From positions 213,220 to 277,219 of the forward strand of contig CAINFC010000252.1 in assembly GCA_903847975.1 (NCBI GenBank): a stretch of DNA of 64,000 nucleotides, in the 5' to 3' direction. The DNA is from an uncultured Acidobacteriota bacterium. Its GTDB lineage: Bacteria; Acidobacteriota; UBA6911; CAINFC01. A model generated the notes under the pieces. It ran no database searches. It was not told the DNA's origin and was given only the letters and a program-made list of their open reading frames with translations. Positions 63,239 through 64,000 of this stretch are shown here, piece after piece (position 1 is the stretch's first letter; the number at the start of each line of letters is the position of its first letter). Made by a program: the position numbers and the translations under genes.

Positions 63239-64000
63239 ATGACCCTGCTCACGATCGTCGTGGCCCTGGCGGTGCTGGCGGCCCTGGTCTTCGACCTGAT
63301 TAACGGATTTCACGACGCCGCCAATTCCATTGCCACCGTTGTTTCCACCCGGGTTCTGAGCCCCAAAGCCGCTGTCTGGTGGGCCGCTTTTTTCAACTTC
63401 GTGGCCATGTTCATTTTCGCCCCCAGGGTGGCGGGAACCATTTCCAAGATCGTCATCATCGAGCCGAGCGACAAGGCATTCATCTTTGTGGTGCTCTGCG
63501 GGCTGCTGGGCGCCATTATCTGGAATCTGATGACCTGGTGGTGGGGCCTGCCCACCTCCTCCTCCCACGCCCTGATCGGGGGTATCGCCGGCGCCGGTAT
63601 GACCCACGCGGGGCACGGCGTCATCCGCTGGGACATTATCCGCAAGACCGTGGAATTCATACCGCTGGCTCCGCTGATCGGATTCGCCGTCGGTTTCTTT
63701 TTCATGGTGGCCGTCTACTGGATTTTTCGACGTTGGCGGCCCTACTCCGTGGACCGCTTTTTCCGCAAAGGGCAGCTGGTTTCGGCGGCCCTGTACTCCC
63801 TGGGTCATGGGGGAAACGACGCCCAGAAAACCATGGGGGTGATCGTCGCCCTGCTGGTGGCCGCCGGGATTTTCAAGGGGGACGAGCATCTTTCCCTGAC
63901 GGATATGAAAACCTCCTGGATCATTCTATCCTGCCAGGCGGCCATCGCCGCCGGCACGGCCATGGGCGGCTGGCGGATCGTCAAGACCATGGGAATGAAA
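63239..64000 (+). CDS. pit: Inorganic phosphate transporter, Pit family, 3' partial
   Basis: The window ends after 254 codons of an open frame. The N-terminus VFDLINGFHDAANSIATVVSTRVLSP (in one helix and loop) is the conserved PiT signature, and a second, internal copy of the motif, YSLGHGGNDAQKTMGVIVALL, appears near residue 188, reflecting the family's inverted repeat. About six membrane helices are visible so far. It is a low-affinity, proton- or cation-coupled phosphate (metal-phosphate) transporter of the inner membrane. It overlaps no other gene and follows its DUF47 regulator by 2 bases. Confidence 0.94.
   Translation, partial: MTLLTIVVALAVLAALVFDLINGFHDAANSIATVVSTRVLSPKAAVWWAAFFNFVAMFIFAPRVAGTISKIVIIEPSDKAFIFVVLCGLLGAIIWNLMTWWWGLPTSSSHALIGGIAGAGMTHAGHGVIRWDIIRKTVEFIPLAPLIGFAVGFFFMVAVYWIFRRWRPYSVDRFFRKGQLVSAALYSLGHGGNDAQKTMGVIVALLVAAGIFKGDEHLSLTDMKTSWIILSCQAAIAAGTAMGGWRIVKTMGMK

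Overview
The window is a GC-rich bacterial chromosome segment, most likely from an Acidobacteriota-like lineage. The evidence is a TPR protein ending in the acidobacterial type of VWFA-related domain (49531-53352), a 1014-residue Oar-like TonB-type outer-membrane protein with an N-terminal carboxypeptidase-regulatory domain (53457-56501), many large secreted beta-rich proteins, and an envelope that clearly has an outer membrane. Class-level placement is not possible from the sequence alone. TGA is used as an ordinary stop by many genes here, so the genetic code is standard.

Layout. 1-8 kb is amino-acid metabolism on the plus strand: the end of an inositol-monophosphatase gene, DAHP synthase, a TetR regulator with its own operator and promoter, leuA, leuB (no leuCD), pheA, and an indolepyruvate-oxidoreductase alpha-like gene without its ferredoxin tail. 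8-17 kb is a polysaccharide cluster: a GT39-like transferase, an LpxL-like acyltransferase and an ABC-2 permease run into a convergent set of Wzt ATPase, two GT2 glycosyltransferases and a methyltransferase with a heptad-repeat coiled coil. 17-26 kb encodes exported proteins: an Asp-box lipoprotein, a probably abundant secreted protein, a small lipoprotein and two large Ig-like/IPT proteins with Thr-rich linkers. An O-antigen polymerase/ligase-like gene and a Wzx-like flippase follow (26-30 kb).

The standout is at 25647-26396. A DUF1573-plus-cytochrome-c gene carries an in-frame TGA exactly where the family has the first Cys of its CGCT motif. The frame stays open for 181 more codons, and a 7-bp hairpin with an AGUUC loop lies 14 nt downstream, resembling a bacterial SECIS element. 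I interpret it as a selenoprotein of a family I do not know to contain selenocysteine.

30-41 kb is housekeeping: a ComM-like AAA ATPase, a decayed DUF1254/DUF1214 gene, groESL with a CIRCE operator and sigma-70 promoter, a Fis-type mini-regulator, purC and smc. 41-57 kb holds exported proteins (a SpoIVB-type S55 peptidase, a beta-propeller, the TPR-VWA protein, the TonB-type protein) and glgP. Two tRNAs (Ala-GGC, Gly-GCC) follow. 57-62 kb has a deoxyhypusine-synthase-like gene, a PqqD/Memo fusion, dusB and a Tat-exported sugar-isomerase-like protein. The window closes with a DUF47/PhoU-like regulator and a Pit phosphate transporter cut by the edge. A palindromic intergenic repeat occurs near 1.9, 35.6 and 48.3 kb.
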